This document shows, piece after piece, positions 1 through 11,429 of a DNA stretch of 64,000 nucleotides. Each line of letters starts with the position of its first letter. The first letter of the stretch is position 1. A program made the translations under genes and the position numbers. The DNA comes from Apostichopus japonicus (lineage: Eukaryota > Echinodermata > Holothuroidea > Aspidochirotida > Stichopodidae). The stretch is taken from contig NC_092565.1 of assembly GCF_037975245.1 (NCBI RefSeq), positions 14,785,499 to 14,849,498 of the forward strand, written 5' to 3'. The notes beneath the pieces are model-generated. The model did no database searches. It was not told the origin of the DNA and saw only the letters and a list, made by a program, of their open reading frames with translations.

Positions 1-264
1 AAGAACATAGCACAATGTACTGCCTAGGTATCCCTCAATGATATTCGTGGGCAGAAATTGTGCAATATTAATATTTTGTCCCTGTTAACTTCAATGGTCA
101 ATGTTCTTTAATAACTTGATCTAGTCTGCGGAGTAGATACACTTTGTTATTATTATTTTCGGTTTTATAAAAAAAATTTAAAAAAGGTTAAGAAAGAACG
201 GCTTGGTATTGAAAACTGCACGAATGTTTGGCAATGAAATGCATCTCCTCTTTGTTCCGGACAG

Positions 265-1599
265 AACCCGAAGAGCCTGAAGTAGATGATCAGCCTTTTT
301 ATGATGAGACCGAGACTCAAGAGCAACCCTTGTATGATGAAACTGACCTGCAACCTCCACCACAACAACAACAAGAACCTGAAGAGGAACTTTATGAGGA
401 AGCAGAGGTCCCTCAGTCTCCCCCTGCCCCAGGGGGAGGAGGAGGAGGAGGTTTGAGGGCTCAAGCGCTCTACGATTATCAAGCAGGTCAGTAGAATATG
501 TAACCTGGTATTCTGCTAGTTAGTACTATCAAACTGCTTATGGGCTTTTTTAAGATATTCTGGCAATGTAGTACATGGAACGTCTCTTGAAGTATTATGT
601 AATCAGCATTTTATGGTCGAACCAGAAAAATTATTCCTTTGAGTATCTTTCTTTGCTAAACATTAACCTATTATGGTATTAACAGGGTTAGTTAAACCAG
701 AATCATATACTTGTCCACACTGTATGAGGTCTATAGAAATATTGTTCCATTGCTGTAATACAACCATCTGAAACACTGACTTTGACAGTACCAATCACTC
801 GGATGCCATGTCAAGGCTTAATATAGAAGTAAAGTTAGGTAATAGTAAAAAACTATAATAGAAGCTCAATCCACATGTGTAGTAAGATGTGCAAACATTT
901 CAGTAAATGGCTTTTGACATCCCACGAGGAGTAAACATTTGATATCATGTAAAGGAATTTAACATGCTAAGTATGTGGTTTATCCAATGTTCCCTTTCCA
1001 GAGACATCACTTGTCTGATAACGTTGATCTCACATGAAATTTGGCATCCACCAAAACAGTAGGCCCCTATTACAGGGCATTCTCATTAAGAATATGATGA
1101 GATCTCTACAAGATTAACCTTCTTGAGGTTGTGTTTACAAGGCTTTCACATGTCAACTCAAATGACATTCGATATGCCCCCCAAAAAACAAACAAGGATC
1201 TCCAGCTCAGCAGAGGAAACAATATTGTGAAATTTACCTTTCTGTCCCTTCTCGCGATACTGCGTGTACAAGCTATTTGTCACACAGGTACAAACCAGTA
1301 CACACATGGTTGCTAAGGTTACAATTGTCATGAAAAGCAAAGCAAAGCCTTGATTTGTTGAAGTCTTTTGCCACCTTCTACATTGACCCCAATGTCACAG
1401 AATGACGTCAAGATGGATGTTAATTGACTTTCTTCATTTTGTTTATATTCAAATTTCAGAGGATGAAACAGAGATAACCTTTGACCCCGGTGACATCATA
1501 GAAGACATTGAACAGATCGATGAGGGCTGGTGGAGAGGGACAAGTCCAGACGGCACCTATGGATTATTCCCAGCCAACTATGTGGAGCTAATAGAGTAA
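265..1599 (+). CDS. DBNL: Drebrin-like protein (DBNL/mAbp1), last two coding exons
   Basis: Two exons (265-486 and 1460-1599) join at phase 1 to give a C-terminal SH3 domain. The first exon follows an acceptor ending in ...TTCCGGACAG. It encodes an acidic, Pro/Gln-rich linker with repeated tyrosine motifs (FYDET, PLYDET, ELYEEA) and a glycine run, then the SH3 start ALYDYQA. The second exon supplies [11 protein letters not shown], the WWRG ligand-binding tryptophans and the closing [10 protein letters not shown], then TAA. In the family this SH3 domain binds proline-rich partners such as dynamin and links actin, through an N-terminal ADF-H domain, to endocytosis. The ADF-H part would lie left of the window. 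Exon joins and the domain are seen; the family is recognised from the near-canonical mAbp1-type SH3 and the YDE-rich linker. Confidence 0.9.
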
Positions 1600-1768
1600 C
1601 ACCGAGTTGCCCCAATTATAGTGCCAAAAACTCTTGGACAGAACATTACTTGCTAAGGTACTGAAAGAGAATATTAGCAGCAAGTTTAATATATAGAGGC
1701 AGATATATATCAAATCATGCTCAGCTTAGAAAGCTTTCATTCCAGCAAAATAGATAGCTTGCTGGTGT
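1600..1768 (+). other. Probable start of DBNL 3' UTR
   Basis: Non-coding sequence directly after the DBNL stop codon and before the minisatellite. No clear polyadenylation signal was seen in it, so the transcript end is not placed. Confidence 0.4.
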
Positions 1769-2740
1769 TATTGATGCAGCCCAGCCCATTCCTAATCATG
1801 TGATCTAGCCCAGCCCATTTCCTGATGCTGTTATCTAGCCTAGCCCATTTCCTGATGATGTGATCCAGCCCATTTCTGATGATGTGATCCAGCCCAGCCC
1901 ATTCCTGATCATGTGATCCAGTCCAACCCGTTCCTAATCATGTGATCTAGCCCAGCCCATTCCTTATCATGTGATCCAGCCTAGCGCATTTCCTGAGGAT
2001 GTGATCCAGCCCATTCCTGATCATGTGATCCAGCCCAGCCCATTCCTGATGATGCGATCCAGCCCAGCCCATTTCTGATCACGTGTTCCAGCCCATTCCT
2101 GATGATGTGATCCAGCCCAGCCCATTCCTGATGATGTGATCCAGCCCAGCCCATTTCCTGATGATGTGATCCAGCCCAGCCCATTCCTGATCATATGATC
2201 CAGCCCAGCCCATTCCTGATCATATGATCCAGCCCAGCCCATTCCTGATGATGTGATCCAGCCCAGCCCATTCCTGATGATGTGATCCAGCCCAGCCCAT
2301 TCCTGATGATGTGATCCAGCCCAGCCCATTCCTGATGATGTGATCCAGCCCAGCCCATTCCTGATGCTGTGATCCAGCCCAGCCCATTCCTGATGATATG
2401 ATACAGCCCAGCCCATTCCTGATCATGTGATCCAGCCCAGCCCATTCCTGATCATATGATCCAGCCTAGCGCATTTCCTGAGGATGTGATCCAGCCCATT
2501 CCTGATCATGTGATCCAGCCCAGCCCATTTTTGATGATGTGATCCAGCCCAGCCCATTTTTGATGATATGATCCAGCCCAGCCCATTCCTGATGATGTGA
2601 TCCAGCCCATTCCTGATCATGTGATCCAGCCCAGCCCATTTTTGATGATGTGATCCAGCCCAGCCCATTTTTGATGATATGATCCAGCCCAGCCCATTCC
2701 TGATGATGTGGTCTAGCCCAGCCCATTCCTGACCATGTGT
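1769..2740. repeat. 29-bp minisatellite downstream of DBNL
   Basis: Tandem units of about 29 bp built on CCTGATGATGTGATCCAGCC plus CAGCCCATT. Variants interchange GATGATG and GATCATG, and some units are shortened. About 33 units. Overlapping open frames on the - strand simply translate the repeat and are not taken as genes. The array may lie within the DBNL 3' UTR. Confidence 0.9.
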
Positions 2741-4286
2741 TTCCTCAATAGTCTTTGAAATTTCCAGATATACAGGTTATCTTTGAGTCATTCCATACAT
2801 ACATTCAACAGCCTGTAGCTTATTAATAGCTTCTTTTTTTTCTTTTCTTTTTTTTTTAGATTTTAAAATCTTTCTACAATCTTCAATGACCCAATGTATA
2901 AATGATTTATTTTCCCAATGCAATTAAAAGAGTGTACTAAGGTCAAAGCCGACCTGCAAGATTAAAGTTTGTCATTATGAAACATAATAGGAAAGAAATA
3001 GAACCATATCACCTTTCCTAAGTTGGAAAACCAGAAGTAACATTTTCATGCAATATTCCATTCAATATAACTGCATAGCAACAATTTTTCCAATACACCA
3101 ATATAATATTTTTTCTGTAATGGGTTTGAATTGGAAATCTAATGATTGTGGGTTGTACACTCATGCTGCACCATGCCTTTCATCTCTGTGAACTCATCAA
3201 GTGACGATCCATAGGCAAGTTTCGACTGGATAAATACTTCTGGTAAATACGCTGCACGCGTAGTTTTGTAATTGCCTTTTTTAATGATACTTAAATAGAA
3301 AACAGGGACATTATATTTTCGTGATGTTCTCTTTACTTGATGGTCTCTGTTCTCCGGGTCTCTTAGTAGCAGTTCCGTAATCCAACACATAACCAATTAG
3401 TTGCAATGTGTCATTCCTATTAAATGTAATAAATTATATGAAGAAAAATGTGTCTCAGTTTAAAAGGACTGTAAACAGAGTTGGATCCAGGATTTTAATT
3501 AAGATGGAGATGTGACCCTGAAGTGGTTGAAGCCAACTCCAACTTTGGGGTGCTTTGGAGTTCTCACCCCGGAAACTTAAGATGTGAAATTATGTATTTT
3601 GAGACATATTGAGACTATGATTTGGTCAACATGCAAGGTGATAATAACTTTTTTTTTCTGTGGTTGAAGGGAGAGGGCAGTACACCCCACAACCCCTTCC
3701 CCCTGATAAAATGGAAGAACAGATGTCAATGTTGGTTCAGTTCATACAACCCCATGACCTGTCAGAACATTACAAATATCAAGCAAAAATAGATGCTTGG
3801 TAATAGTCAAAACTGCTTAATAGGTTGTTTTAAAGCCCGTGAAAAAATAGTGTGGCCGTTTGAGCATATCTACCAAATGTGTGTTGCTACAGATGAAGGT
3901 AAGCAACAAGAAAACTTTTACGGAATATTAAAGGGATAGTCTGTTGGTTAACGGTGTAAACCTTATGTTAAAGAACAAAGTATTGTAGCTAAACCTCAGG
4001 ATATTAATCCAGGTCTATGCAGCAAAAAAAGAAAAAGATAAGAAAACATTGATTACGGAGTAGATATTTTGACCTGATGTTGGCTAATCGCAAGCTTCCT
4101 TTCTTTTCTTTTGCTGGTGACAAACATCTTGTAAAATAAACAGTGTGTAATATGTTTATACATTGTTATCTACTACAAAACAATATTCCTTTATAGAAGA
4201 ACACTTATTGAAGAAAAATCACTTCTTTCTTTCTTATTTTCCAACATAAAATCAAAGTACAAAATAAGTCAAAATTAGAATTGAAC
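2741..4286. other. Intergenic, no supported gene
   Basis: Lies between the convergent DBNL and sialyltransferase genes. One - strand open frame of 85 codons (3139-3396) has coding-like composition but no recognisable motif and no linkable exon, so it is not called. Confidence 0.5.
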
Positions 4287-4292
4287 TTTATT
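4287..4292 (-). terminator. Candidate polyadenylation signal of the sialyltransferase gene
   Basis: AATAAA on the - strand (TTTATT on +), about 215 nt past the stop codon at 4509. The position fits a short 3' UTR. Inference from motif and position only. Confidence 0.5.
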
Positions 4293-4508
4293 ACACACAT
4301 CTTATACAGTATTACTATCTCAGCAATACATCTTAGTGTTGACAGATAAATTGATAGACAAATATACTAAGTTTTGTAGGAACAGTATTATTGTTGGTAG
4401 CCTCTAGTTAGTGGTTCATATTGAATACATAAGACACTCAGTTATCATTTCTGAAAGAATATTTCAAACCATACAGTCTGCAAGCTTAGAAATACACAAA
4501 GGAGGTCA

Positions 4509-4747
4509 TTAATGTCTCTTCAAGTCATCCTTACATTTTCCAGCATGGATCTGTATTACTCCTCGTTCGTGTAAGTGTGCTAAATGGAGAAACTCCAAAT
4601 GAAAATCATGCATTATGGTTGGCGAGGGTTTATCTTCGTAGTAATGATACTTTACTTGGTTGCCATGGATATCAATAGGAAGTGGCCAGAATCCGTACAG
4701 GTCCACTTTCTCACAAAGAGCTATGGCTGTTGTGGTCAAGTAAAGGC
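4509..4747 (-). CDS. Sialyltransferase coding exon 7 (motifs S, III, VS; stop)
   Basis: Residues 333-410. Completes motif S (TTTAIALCEKVDLYGFW), then motif III KYHYYE, the HDFHLE VS motif and a terminal GKC followed by the short tail KDDLKRH. Acceptor CTTCCATCAG. Confidence 0.95.
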
Positions 4748-5994
4748 CTGATGGAAGAAGGGAAAAAAAAGGATTTTCGAAAATTTGTTGGTGCCAGGTT
4801 TTTCGGTTGAGAAAAGGAAGAAATTAGAAAGTCAATGGCTGGTACGTGGCGAATCAATTGTCATGCTTACTTTATAGAAGCACGGGCCAAGCGTTTTGGT
4901 TCAGGTAACAGACCCAATGAGGGAAGGTGATAGGGTTGTCTGAAATCAATTCTGTGAGTAAACAACTAACATCTCATAAAACTTGTGATGATACAACTCT
5001 TGAAAACCCCAATATTCTTCAATATCCTTCCGGATTCTGACCTAATAACAACATTTGAGTACAGGCAATATTAAGTTTCAACACATAACCGATATTTTCG
5101 GTACGGCGCGTTGTGGGTTCCATATCACTGTTATTGATTGGTATCTATTTGTATCACTATCTCATAAACCATAGTTGCAGCACAGGACAGAATTACAACA
5201 ACAAGCCTGCCCCTATTAATGTTTTTTTCTTTACTTTAACTCTCTAAGTTTACCTGTACTAGGTCGGTGTACTATACCCTTTGCCTCCCAAAACTGCTTG
5301 ATATTTCTGAAGTGTTCTGGATGACCGACCAGTACTTCTAAATTCGTTCCGTTCAGTTTAGTGTCCAAAAAACGCAATACTCTTAATCCAAAGGAATATG
5401 TCGAGCCCATCCCGAATACTGGCAGCCAAAAATGACCGCTGTACTCTTCTAAATCACGCAGGAATTTGTCTTCTTCCAACGAATTGAAAAGAAGATGGTA
5501 CCTGGACAAGAAAGACAAAAACAAAATGGAGGGATAAAAGTTATTTAGGCAAGTTTAAAGCAGAATGACTGCTGGCTTATCAAGACTTATCAATTGTTTT
5601 TACAGTTATTCAGCATCGCCCCCCCCCCCTACTCCCTCCGTGAACAAGTCAAAAGACCGTTGTTATCTTGTATATTTATATGAGTAAAATATGTGTTATC
5701 CAAGAGAGTAACAACTCCCTGCGTGAACTAATGCTGTGTTGCTGTAGAGGACAGTCGTTCTCTGGAGTATTGAGGGTAAGGTGAGTAGAAGTTTGTGTTT
5801 TGACCGTACTAGCATAGGCGTACGAGGCGGGGGGGGCAGGGGGGGAAGACTGCCCCCCCCCCAAATTTCCAGAGGACAAGAAATTCGGGCAAAAGTCCTG
5901 AAAAATTCGGGCAGCCTAAGAGGAGAATTTTTTTTCTCCTCTTAGGCTGCCCGAATTTTTCAGGACTTTTGCCCGAATTTCTTGTCCTCTGGAA

Positions 5995-6043
<49 letters not shown>

Positions 6044-9000
6044 GTAGCTTGCCCGAATCTTTTTCAAATTTTTGCACGACAATTCCATGATTTTCTTTAT
6101 TTAGCATCATGATGCCCGAATATTTCCGTGTAACACCACTGTAAGCACAGTTCATCTGGGCTACCATGCTTTTTGCACGATCAGTTTTTTCTAACTAGTC
6201 AATTGTATACCTGGACCAAGGGCGGTGGAACCGGGGGAGGGGGCACAGGGGGCACGTGCCCCGCTTTTCCTCAGGTTAAAAATGTGCCTTTTTCCTACAT
6301 AAAAATTGAGGTGCCTAAAGTTAGCAAGAGGCCAGGGAACCAGAATGAACACTCGGGAAGGGCCGTTTCCGGCCATCTGAGGGGTTTGTAAAACCAAAAA
6401 TTTTCTAGTACGCTCCGCGCCAACCGATGGTGGCGCTCCGCTCAGATAGTCGTGCATACAACTTTGCAGATCCTGGCTAAGCCCGTGACTTTAATGAAAT
6501 TCTGTGGGTCAAACTCAAAGCTACTTCGAATGGAAAGAAATAATTGTTAAGATATCAACAAGAAAAATACTCTAATTCGGAAGATTCCTACATTAGCAAC
6601 TAGCGGCATGATTTCACCTCATTTTGTCTCAAAAGAAAACTTGTTCCTTGTTTCCCAATTTGCGCATATGATATTGCAGTGCTAGTATGCATATTTTCCT
6701 TGAGGGTGGAGATGGGGCGTTGATGGAGTGATGTGTACGCAAATAAGATAATACAATACGAGATATAAAGGGTACTAAATATAAGGCTGTATCATTCCAA
6801 TCGAATTTCTGCAAAGTGCCCTTTGATGTCGGTGCCCCCCAGATTAAAAGTTATATTAAGATTGTTATATTTTATATTTTTTTGTGAGACAAATTGCAGT
6901 CTCATCCGACGCAGCAACATTATCTCGCCTACGTGTCGTTGAACAATGTATGTTTTTCTGGAGGTAGCTGAGTACTGTGTTAAAATAATAAATAAGGTAA
7001 GTAAATAGGAGCTTAAAAAATATACTGTCCCATTTTTCCCCTTCAAAGTGATGTTACCATTTTTTCTTCTTCTAATTTACCAAATTTTTGGGGAATTGTA
7101 AATTTCTAAAACGTGAGATTATAAAATTAAGATTGTTTAGATGCAACTTGCAAGGCCTCAGAAGTGCCGTTTCCGGCAATCTGAGAGGCATTGTTTGCCA
7201 AAAATTTTCTTGTACGCTACGCGCCAACCGATGGTGGCGCTCCGCTTAGATAGTGTCACGGGAACTTTCGGGCACAAAAAGTTCTGGCCCCCCAAACTGA
7301 AATGGTCCCGTACGCCTATGCGTACTAGTACGACAGATAAACACAATGTTACAAATACTTCACGCCATAGACTACCAGCTAAGACTCCCCCTTACTCCCT
7401 CCATCGAGTTCCTTAAATGACATCGTTGAATCCCTCAGTATTATTGGTTTGAGTAATGCTGACATGCACGTACCTGTCAGCAACAATAGACATCACGTTC
7501 ATAGTAGTCAGGTTGGATCGAGCACCAGCATCATCCTTGAAATCTTTTATAGGAGGCATATTACACCTGTTAAAAAAAACACAACAACAGGTGCAAAGGT
7601 TTAACAATGGTATGGTCGCCGCCCGTGATGTACTATTTTGTAGGTGTTTTTTTGCGGGCCGGGAGGGGGAGAGGGGGGTTTCTCAGTATGTTGTCGTGCA
7701 CTCAGTATCATAAAATGCGAACATCAATGGTAATATATCTCACAACTAGTTAATCATATTAAATCGAAATATCGATATATGATATGGGGCAAATACGCAC
7801 ACTGAAAGAGACTGAACAAAATATCATAACAACAGAAGCCCTTATTCAGACCAGTTAACAGGCCCCCTACTAAATTCGGACTCCGACTGAACTGGATTAT
7901 TCAAAAACTGTAAGACAGTGACCTTAATATGTCGAAGAATCAATGTAATGCAAAAGCGTTCGAGGTTTGTAGGCATTTACCAAGAATAATACAACTTTTC
8001 TAGAGAAGAGGTGGAAGGTTAAGAGAAAAGGGGACGGTAGCCTACCGACTGTTGACGTGTACTGACCATGGGCATAGGAGCAAAATTTCATTCTTTTGGG
8101 TGGTGGGAGGGGGGGGGGCTAAAACGCTTTGCCCGAAAAATGATACCAACATGGAAAAGGCTTACTGGTGAGATCACCCTCACCTTTGAATTTCGAGTTC
8201 GTTTTAAAAAATGCCAACAGTGAAACCTACCATAACATCGTCTTGGACAGAGAATTATGAAAGTATGGAATGTGAACTGTGTCAAAACTCCATAACATCA
8301 ATGTCAGATTAGTCGTACAAGCTTAGAAAGTTAGTCTTATTTCTGACTCTCATTCACAAGATTATTCTAGTTAATTTTATGTTTTGCAGTGTCTGAAACA
8401 ATATTGGCATATTGAGTTTTTACTGAAATATCTTGTTTGGGGCTGCAGCCCCCCTCCCTTCCCCGCAACCTATACGCCTATATGCTCGTGACCTACCTGA
8501 AAACATAATCTGCGTTGTCAATCTCCGATCCACAGTGACTATTGGCCAATAAACCACTGCTTCCCATTACCACGCAACGGGGAAAGGTTACTCCTTTGAA
8601 CGGGGATTCCTTAAAAAAAAGGGATCATTGAGATATAGTTACCATCTTTTGAACGTAAAGAAAAAAATCATTTGTAGTTTCCCGTCTTCAATACTTACAA
8701 TAGACATGTCCACGAAAAAATAAGAATAGGCTACAGGCTTAGGCTTAAGTCTCGAAACATTTAATGTAAACATAATAATTTGAAGCGTTTGAAGTGTAAT
8801 TTCAATACATGTGATGTGTAAACTGGTCCGAAAACTGTCGTTCTAAACGTCTAATTCTGATGACGTCAGTACTTCGAAAGCAGTTATGTAGGAGATACCA
8901 AATATGATAATAACATCAAGTTACTAACTAATTCTACATTTAGAAAGTCCATTACTTGTTTAAAAAATGTTGTTAAGTTAATTTGTTTACTACTTGAATT

Positions 9001-11402
9001 GTGTTATACCTTCGGTAATCGTGCATGAATATCGTGAAACACAGTCCTTGATACTTTATCTTGGTGAGCCATTGTTAAGTTTTCTCCTGGCTTTGTGTTC
9101 TCCTGGGTAACAGTAAAACACTCGTGAGTGTTTACGAGACTATCAATTTCAGACCTGTACCAAAACAAAAATTAAAAGAGAGCAAAGTGGACTCAATGAT
9201 GTCTGATAAATTAAAAACAAAATCAAGGATTCGGTCGTTGCATAATTATGAAAGGAAGAATGAAATAAGGTGCAGTAAGACGTGTAGTCCCTTTTTTATC
9301 AGTGTGAGAAATGGCTGAGTATCAAAAAAGATCCTGTCATGGACTGAATAACATATCAGAGATTTGCTAATTGCGATCTTTATCTATCAACAACTAAAAT
9401 TTCATAACTTTCATCAATTACGTGGTAATTCGAGAAAGAAGCCCGCGAGGACGGCATTTTAGTTCGTTGTCCAGAACCTATATTATTTGACCAGACGGTT
9501 GACACCCAATTTATAACAGTAGACTGATTTAAAATTGCAACATAAGATCTACTTTTGGCGTGTATTCTACCAAAAACCGACAGCTGGAAAAAAACTTTTT
9601 TTCTGTTCCTCCTTATCTTAAAACGTGAGAAATATTTTGATGCCTTCGAAACTGCGAAACAGTAAAATGAATGCTCCATTCCGACACGACCATCGCCCGA
9701 AGTTTACCTCTGAAATGTTCCAGTTGACAAGTAAGTCACATGCGTAGTCTTTCTCTGATAATTTATGGTATGTCACGTGTCACTATTTGAAATCAAAATC
9801 ATGACTAGCGACAGATCCGTTCCACAATAATCAGATACAAATTCTGTAGACCGAACTTTACGACGTGTTGTGCAGTACACTATTGGGACTGAGTTGTCCA
9901 TTTATTCATAACTGGTTAGAATGGAGTGCAGTAGTTGTGCAGAGATATGTAAATGAGAAGTTAAGTGAATGAAGTCATCTTACCTAATGGACATAAAGTT
10001 AGTTTTGTTTTCTCGCCAGGTAGTTGAGAATATCCGTTTGATATCAGTAATATTGACGTCTGTCTGAGGAGTCAGGTGGACCTGTTTAGGTTTGCCTTTA
10101 TGTCGTTTAGATTGGAAGTCTTGGATCTTTGTAATGAGCGCTTTATCGCCTGCCTCCGTCTTGTTTGGTCTCCTTGACAACGGTTTGTTGTGATTAAACA
10201 TCCTGTTTTGTATCAAATAAGCAGTAACATAATCTGAAATTCTCAAACCGAGGGAATGCGTTGGGGGGGGGGGGGGGGGTGGGGGTGGGATGGGTTGGGT
10301 TGGGGTGAAGGGAAAACCAAAATGTAAAGATATATTATTTGGACCATAGGAGCAGAAGAAGGTCCCTAGTCGTTCGACTTCCAATACCTCCTCCCCCCCC
10401 CCCCCTCCCTTCGGCTGAGCCACTGACACCAATGATTAAAAACCCAAGCATTATTTAAAGTATAGAGAAGAAGAAAAGAACATAAGAGATACGGTACAGA
10501 CTGTTAAGTTTGATATAGTTCTTTTTATTGTTTAATTCGAGATATACAGAGAGGTCTAGCCATGTGCCTGGATGACCATTGTTCCTTCTACTTTTGTCCT
10601 CTTCATGAACGCATTGTATGTAGAATACACACAAAGAGGTTTCTATTCCATCTGTAATGAACCAAATAAACTTGAACCTAAAGAAAATATTATTTACATA
10701 AAGCTTTCTTTGCGAATTATCAAGGTCTGTCGACCTTCCTTTCTAAAGGCTAAGTTCCTCACGTAAAACAGACAGGCCCGAATCACGTAAGTATTGACCA
10801 AAACAGAATGTATATATCTGTCTTTCTTCATCTTTACTCCTCCAAGTAATTAACAAAGGACAAAACAAAGGATTAACAAAGGACAAAACAAAGGATTAAC
10901 AAAGGACAAACAAAGGATTAACAAAGGACAAACAAAGGATTAACAAAGGACAAAACAAAGGATTAACAAAGGACAAACTTGAACAAGGGAATTACAAAAG
11001 TCTTCGGACGTCATTTGAATAGAATTGTCGTCACATTCTCAGAAGTATTCTATTGTTCAGGGGGTTACTTGAAGATTACGGTACATGAAATTGAACAATG
11101 GAAAAAACAATGGTCGCATCAATCTGAATGTTAAACCAACATGTGTGTGTGTATGGGGATGAGGATGTGGGGCTGGGGGGGGGGGGGTGCGAAGGACAAT
11201 GTTTTTCTATTACACAATAGACCTACCTTGTGTAAGACACATCGTGCAAGTGATCTTTTGTAGGTATTACGACTGGTTGCGGACGAATTAGTTTATAATG
11301 TACACTGACTAAAATAAAGAAGACTGCAGCACACACAGCGATCACCTTCTTTAACTTCTTGACTACAAACTCGCCGGCCATAGTTTGTTCATCGCTATTC
11401 AT
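4509..11402 (-). CDS. ST8Sia-type sialyltransferase, complete, seven coding exons
   Basis: Exons 11402-11227, 10202-9984, 9154-9010, 8609-8497, 7566-7474, 5501-5254 and 4747-4509 join with consistent phases into 410 residues. Layout: short cytosolic tail, one TM segment (about 20-35), a basic stem with sequons N72, N109, N124 and N157, then a GT29 catalytic domain. Sialylmotif L is about 190-236 (RCVVMGSSG...CGSEID...VFRCN). Motif S is about 328-352 (HRPSTG...LCEKVDLYGFW). Motif III is KYHYYE (364-369). The VS motif is H378-xxxx-E383. Cys192, 206, 343 and 403 sit where family disulphide cysteines lie. Such Golgi type II enzymes transfer sialic acid from CMP-sialate to glycans. The alpha-2,8 class is inferred from motif similarity; linkage and acceptor are unknown. 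No break is visible. Confidence 0.93.
5254..5501 (-). CDS. Sialyltransferase coding exon 6
   Basis: Residues 250-331 plus the first base of Gly332, the central catalytic domain up to HRPST, which opens sialylmotif S. Includes sequon N299. Acceptor TTTCTTGTCCAG, donor AGTACAG|GTAAAC. Confidence 0.92.
5865..5996. repeat. Perfect 61-bp inverted repeat (hairpin)
   Basis: Arms 5865-5925 and 5936-5996 are exact reverse complements around a 10-nt A/T loop. A TA dinucleotide tract follows at once. The exactness implies very recent origin, ongoing arm conversion, or an assembly fold-back. Confidence 0.95.
5997..6040. repeat. (TA)n microsatellite
   Basis: Alternating T and A directly after the palindrome. 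Confidence 0.95.
6355..6450 (+). repeat. Interspersed hAT subterminal module, copy 1
   Basis: About 100-bp module: GCCGTTTCCGG near one end, then TTTTCTNGTACGC, then GCGCCAACCGATGGTGGCGC and CTTAGATAGT. The GCGCCAACC...GGTGGCGC part is a near-palindrome. This copy lies inside the 1508-bp element. Confidence 0.85.
7153..7254 (+). repeat. Interspersed hAT subterminal module, copy 2
   Basis: Same module and orientation as copy 1. Its AGATAGT edge is 66 bp from the right terminus of the 1508-bp element. Confidence 0.9.
7474..7566 (-). CDS. Sialyltransferase coding exon 5 (end of motif L)
   Basis: Residues 219-248 with split Arg codons on both sides. Contains CNMPP, DDAGARSNL and TTMN, matching the CN-P...DVG...TMNPS pattern of the family. 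The donor GACAG|GTACGT is at 7473. Confidence 0.92.
8497..8609 (-). CDS. Sialyltransferase coding exon 4 (sialylmotif L, first part)
   Basis: Residues 181-217 plus two bases of Arg218. Contains RCVVMGSSGLLANS, HCGSEID and DYVFR, the nucleotide-sugar-binding core of sialylmotif L. Acceptor TTTTTTTTAAG, donor TTTTCAG|GTAGGT. Confidence 0.95.
9010..9154 (-). CDS. Sialyltransferase coding exon 3
   Basis: Residues 133-180, running from the stem into the fold that precedes motif L. The segment KPGENLT, followed later by the HDIHARLP stretch, resembles the KPGD...HDLHSLLP region of ST8Sia enzymes. Acceptor TTTTGGTACAG, donor CCGAAG|GTATAA. Confidence 0.88.
9984..10202 (-). CDS. Sialyltransferase coding exon 2 (stem)
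   Basis: Residues 60-131 plus two bases of Arg132. Basic, hydrophilic stem with three sequons (NKT, NIT, NKT). Acceptor ATACAAAACAG, donor ATTAG|GTAAGA. Both boundary phases match the neighbouring exons. Confidence 0.85.
10260..10310 (+). repeat. G-rich tract in sialyltransferase intron 1
   Basis: A run of about 18 G followed by further G3-G5 runs, which could fold as a G-quadruplex. A C-run at about 10393-10405 could pair with it. Confidence 0.6.
10855..10982. repeat. Short tandem repeat, about 22 bp, in intron 1
   Basis: Five to six units of AACAAAGGACAAAACAAAGG plus ATT, with length variants missing one A. Confidence 0.9.
11227..11402 (-). CDS. Sialyltransferase coding exon 1 (membrane anchor)
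   Basis: Encodes residues 1-58 plus two bases of Arg59. It starts MNSDEQTMAGEF, then a Lys-rich stretch and the hydrophobic segment VIAVCAAVFFILVSV, as expected for a Golgi type II signal anchor. It ends ACACAAG|GTAGGT. A second in-frame ATG lies at codon 8. A likely 5' UTR acceptor (TTCTTCCCACAG) ends at 11428. Confidence 0.85.
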
Positions 11403-11427
11403 TCTCTGTATTTAGATCAAATTGCAT
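11395..11427 (-). other. Overlapping upstream ORF at the sialyltransferase start
   Basis: If the 5' UTR intron is spliced at the strong acceptor ending at 11428, the exon begins with an ATG that opens a 10-codon frame. That frame ends at a TAG overlapping the main start codon in another frame. Such uORFs usually lower initiation at the main ATG. The sequence is seen; its use is inference. Confidence 0.45.
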
Positions 11428-11429
11428 CT

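Larger units (their letters stand above)
5813..7320. mobile_element. hAT-like non-autonomous element, 1508 bp, in sialyltransferase intron 5
   Basis: Perfect 12-bp terminal inverted repeats (CATAGGCGTACG / CGTACGCCTATG) are flanked by a perfect 8-bp target duplication CGTACTAG (5805-5812 and 7321-7328). An 8-bp duplication is typical of the hAT superfamily. No transposase is visible. The element carries a 61-bp perfect palindrome, a TA tract and two copies of the module described at 6355 and 7153. Superfamily is inferred from TSD length and ends. Confidence 0.85.

Noticed and set aside
1981-2726. - strand open frames of up to 131 codons
   Set aside because: Translation of the 29-bp minisatellite downstream of DBNL.
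3139-3396. - strand 85-codon open frame as a gene
   Set aside because: Composition is coding-like, but there is no recognisable motif, splice partner or start context; could be re-examined with transcripts.
9380-9679. - strand 99-codon open frame as a sialyltransferase exon
   Set aside because: It lies between exons 2 and 3, which already join in phase. No donor/acceptor pair keeps the frame, and the sequence has no family match.
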